From assembly GCA_045546775.1 (NCBI GenBank), contig JAZQDM010000063.1:62001-126000 (forward strand): 64,000 nt of DNA, given 5' to 3'. This DNA comes from RGIG3002 sp045546775. GTDB lineage: Bacteria; Bacillota; Clostridia; Lachnospirales; Lachnospiraceae. Of this stretch, positions 61,027 through 64,000 are shown in pieces; within the stretch, counting starts at the first letter, position 1; every line of letters begins with the position of its first letter. A model generated the notes under the pieces. It saw only the letters and a program-made list of their open reading frames with translations. It was not told the origin of the DNA and ran no database searches. A program made the translations under genes and the position numbers.

Positions 61027-62205
61027 ATGCGACAGGAAAATTATTATGAAAATTATGATAAAAAAGAAAACTTGCATTTTGATTCAAAAGTAGTGCATGG
61101 AGGCATGGGGTGTGATCCGATTACGGGAGCGGTAAGCTTTCCGATTTTCCAGACGGCTACATTCCGCCATAGAGCATTCGGCGTTTCGACAGGATACGAT
61201 TATACAAGATTGCAAAATCCGACGAGACAGGAACTGGAGAGAACGATGGCAATTTTGGAGGAGGGAACGGAAGCGTTTGCTTTTTCCAGCGGACAGGCTG
61301 CCAATATGTCGGTATTTGGTATGTTAAAGCCGGGTGACCACGTGATTTTGTCCGACGATATTTACGGCGGAACGTTCCGAATTGCAGAAGATATTTTCAG
61401 CGCCCTCGGCTGCGAGTTTACGTATGTGGATTTGTTTGAGTTAGACAGCTTGAAAAAAGAAATCCGCCCGGAGACAAAGATGGTGTTTATGGAGACACCG
61501 ACCAATCCGATGATGAAAGTTGCGGATATTCAGGAAGTGGCTAAGATTACAAAAGAACACAATATTATTTTTGTTGTAGACAATACGTTTTTGACACCGT
61601 ATTTCCAGCGTCCGCTTCTTTTGGGTGCCGACATTGTTGTGCATAGCGGTACCAAATATTTGTGCGGACACAACGATGTCATTGCGGGAATTGTTGTTGT
61701 AAAGAAAGAAGAGTATGCAGACCATTTCCGTTTGCAGTTAAAATCCAGAGGAAACGGGTTGCCGCCGTTTGATTCATGGTTGCTTCTCCGCGGAATTAAG
61801 ACATTGTCTCTGCGCATGCAGAAGCATGATGAAAATGCAAGAAAGGTGGCAGAGTGGCTTCGAAACCACCCGAAAGTGAAGAAAGTTTATTATGCCGGAT
61901 TTGAAGACCACATCGGTTATGAAATCAGCAAAAAACAGTGTACCGGTTTTGGCGGTATGGTATCATTTGAGTTGGACAGCCCGGAAACAGCGATCAAACT
62001 GTTGTCGGAAGTAAAAATGATTTTGTTTGCAGAAAGTCTTGGCGGAACAGAGACATTAATTACGTATCCGCTTACGCAGACACATGAGTCCATTCCGGCT
62101 GATATCCGTGAAAAATTAGGAATCAATGAAAGATTCATCCGTATTTCCATCGGTATCGAAAATGTGGATGATATTATTGCCGACTTGGAACAGGCATTAC
62201 GTTAA
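61027..62205 (+). CDS. PLP-dependent trans-sulfuration enzyme (cystathionine gamma-synthase/lyase type)
   Basis: A 392-residue Cys/Met metabolism enzyme. YDYTRLQNPTRQELE, the cofactor-contact SSGQAANMSVFGMLKPGDHVI, and HSGTKYLCGHNDVIAGIVV with the PLP lysine near residue 209 are present. SLGGTETLITYPLTQTHESIP is near the C terminus. The sequence alone does not separate gamma-synthase, gamma-lyase and beta-lyase activities. Monocistronic, with its own promoter and terminator. Confidence 0.88.
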   Translation: MRQENYYENYDKKENLHFDSKVVHGGMGCDPITGAVSFPIFQTATFRHRAFGVSTGYDYTRLQNPTRQELERTMAILEEGTEAFAFSSGQAANMSVFGMLKPGDHVILSDDIYGGTFRIAEDIFSALGCEFTYVDLFELDSLKKEIRPETKMVFMETPTNPMMKVADIQEVAKITKEHNIIFVVDNTFLTPYFQRPLLLGADIVVHSGTKYLCGHNDVIAGIVVVKKEEYADHFRLQLKSRGNGLPPFDSWLLLRGIKTLSLRMQKHDENARKVAEWLRNHPKVKKVYYAGFEDHIGYEISKKQCTGFGGMVSFELDSPETAIKLLSEVKMILFAESLGGTETLITYPLTQTHESIPADIREKLGINERFIRISIGIENVDDIIADLEQALR

Positions 62206-62209
62206 TAAA

Positions 62210-62251
62210 GTTGCAGGGAGAGTTTTACAGCTCTTTCTGCAACTAAAATTT
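62210..62251 (+). terminator. terminator of the trans-sulfuration gene
   Basis: GTTGCAG and CTGCAAC form the stem base, with AGAG/CTCT inside, followed by TAAAATTTTTTT. Confidence 0.8.
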
Positions 62252-62313
62252 TTTTAGTATAAACCGTGTGAAGCCCGTAGCGGACTTTGGAACAACAGAG
62301 GAATGGAGAACGT

Positions 62314-63156
62314 ATGAAAGTAAGATTTACAAAAATGCAGGCATATGGAAACGATTATATTTATGTAGATGCCATCCATCAGGATATTGTGGAGCCGGGG
62401 AAATTGTCAAAAATGATTTCCGACCGTCATTTTGGTGTGGGGGCAGATGGACTTGTTATGATTTGTCCTTCCGAAAAGGCGGATTTTAGAATGCGCATTT
62501 TTAATCCGGACGGCACGGAGGCGGAGATGTGCGGAAATGCACTTCGCAGCACTGCAAAGTTTGCATATTTTCATGGTCTTACAGACAAGACGGAGTTTGA
62601 GATTGAGACGCTGGGCGGCATCAAGCAGATTCAGCTTTTTGTGGAAAACGGCGAGGTAGTGAATATCCATGCAAAAATCGGAAAGCCCATATTCGAGGCG
62701 GAACAAGTACCGGTGGCTACCGATAAGGAAACATTTTTGGATGAAAAAATAGAAGTGCTTGGCAAAGAATTTCATGCATCTTCCCTTTCCTGGGGAAATC
62801 CGCATACGGTTATTTTTGTGGACGATGTGGATACATTTGACGTGTACAAATACGGTCCGGCATTTGAATATCACGAGAAATTTCCGCGCCGTACGAATGT
62901 GACCTTTGCGCAGATGGTAGACGAAACCCACATAAAAATCCGTGAGTGGGAGCGTGGAACTGGCGAAACACTCGGCTGCGGAACAGGATGTTGCAGCGCG
63001 GTCGTGTTTGCAAACATACTCGGCAAGGGCGCGCGGGTTGTGGAAGTAGAACAACCGGGCGGTGTACTTTATGTGGAATGGGATGCAGAGGATGTGATTC
63101 ATATGACAGGCCCGTCACATGTTGTTTTTGAAGGAGAATACAACTACGAAGTTTAA
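62314..63156 (+). CDS. dapF: diaminopimelate epimerase
   Basis: A 280-residue two-domain epimerase making meso-diaminopimelate for peptidoglycan and lysine. Both catalytic cysteines are visible: NPDGTEAEMCGNALRSTAKF near residue 76 and GTGETLGCGTGCCSAVVFA near 222. The ATG at 62314 has GGAGA before it. murE follows after 27 bases, a sensible pairing because MurE uses the product. Confidence 0.95.
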   Translation: MKVRFTKMQAYGNDYIYVDAIHQDIVEPGKLSKMISDRHFGVGADGLVMICPSEKADFRMRIFNPDGTEAEMCGNALRSTAKFAYFHGLTDKTEFEIETLGGIKQIQLFVENGEVVNIHAKIGKPIFEAEQVPVATDKETFLDEKIEVLGKEFHASSLSWGNPHTVIFVDDVDTFDVYKYGPAFEYHEKFPRRTNVTFAQMVDETHIKIREWERGTGETLGCGTGCCSAVVFANILGKGARVVEVEQPGGVLYVEWDAEDVIHMTGPSHVVFEGEYNYEV

Positions 63157-63183
63157 GGAATGAATTCCAAGGAGAGTACATAC

Positions 63184-64000
63184 ATGAAACTGAATGAATT
63201 GTTAGTAAATATAAAATATGAATTGGTGAAAGGAACGCTGGAAGAGGACATTACTGCAGTTGTGTATGATTCCAGAAAAGTAGAAAAAGGTTCTCTTTTT
63301 GTTTGTTTGAAAGGATTTCAGGCAGATGGACATGCCTATATCGGCAAAGCAGTGGAAGCAGGAGCGGCAGCTATCGTTGTGGAGGATACAGACCAGTGTG
63401 ACCAATACGATACTACCTTTATCAAAGTGCAGGATTCCAGAGAAGCGTTAGCTTATATTTCGGCACAATGGTTTGGAAACCCGGCAGAGCAGATGACAAT
63501 GATTGGCCTTACCGGAACAAAAGGGAAAACGACCACTGCCCATATGGTCAAAAAAATCTTTGAGGAAGCCGGACATACCGTGGGCATGATCGGAACACTC
63601 GGTGCATATCTGGGCGATGAAAAAATTCCGACAAAAAACACAACGCCGGAATCGTATGAACTGCATTCTATCTTTTCTTATATGAAAGAAAAAGGCTGCA
63701 GTTACATTGTGATGGAAGTTTCATCTCAAGGGCTGAAACAAAAACGCACGGCAGGCATCCAATTTGATTATGGCGTTTTCCTCAATTTGTCTGTGGACCA
63801 TATCAGCGAAGGCGAACATGCAGACTTTGAGGAATACAAAGAGTGTAAAAAGCTTTTGTTTGCCCAGACAAAACAGCCAATTATCAATATGGATAACGAA
63901 TATAGTGAGGAATTTAAGGAAGTAGCAAAAAATCCGATTACCGTTTCCTGCAAAGCGGATGCAGATTTGCAGGCAATCAACATCTCCAATCTTTGGGATG
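63184..64000 (+). CDS. murE: UDP-N-acetylmuramyl-tripeptide synthetase (partial)
   Basis: The first 272 codons of a Mur ligase running off the right edge. The MurE N-terminal domain (VVYDSRKVEKGSLFVCLKGFQADGHAY) is followed by the ATP loop GLTGTKGKTTTAHM near residue 110, TTPESYELH near 153 and MEVSSQGLKQKR near 177. The neighbour dapF favours meso-diaminopimelate as the added amino acid, but the specificity motif lies beyond the window. Site AAGGAGAG. Confidence 0.92.
   Translation, partial: MKLNELLVNIKYELVKGTLEEDITAVVYDSRKVEKGSLFVCLKGFQADGHAYIGKAVEAGAAAIVVEDTDQCDQYDTTFIKVQDSREALAYISAQWFGNPAEQMTMIGLTGTKGKTTTAHMVKKIFEEAGHTVGMIGTLGAYLGDEKIPTKNTTPESYELHSIFSYMKEKGCSYIVMEVSSQGLKQKRTAGIQFDYGVFLNLSVDHISEGEHADFEEYKECKKLLFAQTKQPIINMDNEYSEEFKEVAKNPITVSCKADADLQAINISNLWD

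Noticed and set aside
1..64000. tRNA or rRNA genes, CRISPR arrays, insertion sequences, prophage
   Set aside because: No T-loop-like GGTTCGA context with a cloverleaf, no regularly spaced repeats, and no transposase, integrase or phage structural gene was found. This was by eye, so a divergent tRNA could be missed.

Overview
The window looks like a chromosomal segment of an anaerobic, spore-forming Clostridia member, most likely Lachnospiraceae. This rests on sporulation genes (spoIIID, sipL, two small CotF-like spore proteins), sporulation-type promoters, strong Gram-positive ribosome binding sites, c-di-GMP signalling with a GEMM-I riboswitch, an ECF transporter and dapF-murE. The family assignment is inference; no rRNA or tRNA gene was found to test it.

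Layout. 1-3325: partial plsC divergent from a first MBOAT acyltransferase plus SGNH-like partner (cassette 1). 3326-5742: a c-di-GMP-I riboswitch with a terminator, then an AT-rich run of small membrane-anchored proteins of unknown function. 5973-8997: pyrC-pyrK-pyrD. 9104-15420: sipL, ispE-gntR, murI and small conserved genes. 15566-22170: cardiolipin synthase, a trigger-factor-like lipoprotein, asnS, a coiled-coil NlpC/P60 hydrolase, and a kinase with an ECF S component. 22294-22838: two small spore proteins behind a sigma-G-type promoter. 23028-28601: a GGDEF-EAL-PAS protein, small proteins, an HD phosphohydrolase and a flavin reductase-like protein. 28640-31071: an AT-rich accessory stretch (cyclase-like enzyme, TetR regulator, alpha/beta hydrolase). 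31147-35995: spoIIID, a MATE pump, full-length guaA, a macrodomain protein and a MerR regulator.

36209-43731: a moxR-DUF58-VWA (Bat-type) operon running into cassette 2. 43751-44742: three small genes, two of them lipoproteins. 44853-49501 (minus strand): a FlxA-like protein, then cassette 3 followed by ccdA and a TlpA-type thioredoxin. 49705-55610: putP, a CofE-like gamma-glutamyl ligase, glnA, and divergently a second GMP synthase whose glutaminase domain has decayed. 55622-55782: a nested inverted-repeat element. 55794-60693: a hybrid histidine kinase with HPt, an SdpR/SdpI pair and a membrane diguanylate cyclase. 61027-64000: a trans-sulfuration enzyme, dapF and the start of murE.

Three themes recur. 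Envelope modification: three MBOAT/SGNH cassettes, cls, plsC, P60 and Mur genes. c-di-GMP: two GGDEF-family proteins and a riboswitch. Nitrogen and nucleotides: glnA, two GMP synthases, a glutamyl ligase and pyr genes. The most unusual items are the glutaminase-less GMP synthase beside glnA, the riboswitch-led membrane-protein run, the triplicated acyltransferase cassettes, and ribosome-site-masking stems in front of spoIIID and sipL. Start sites were chosen from visible ribosome binding sites, so several are shorter than the longest open frame.
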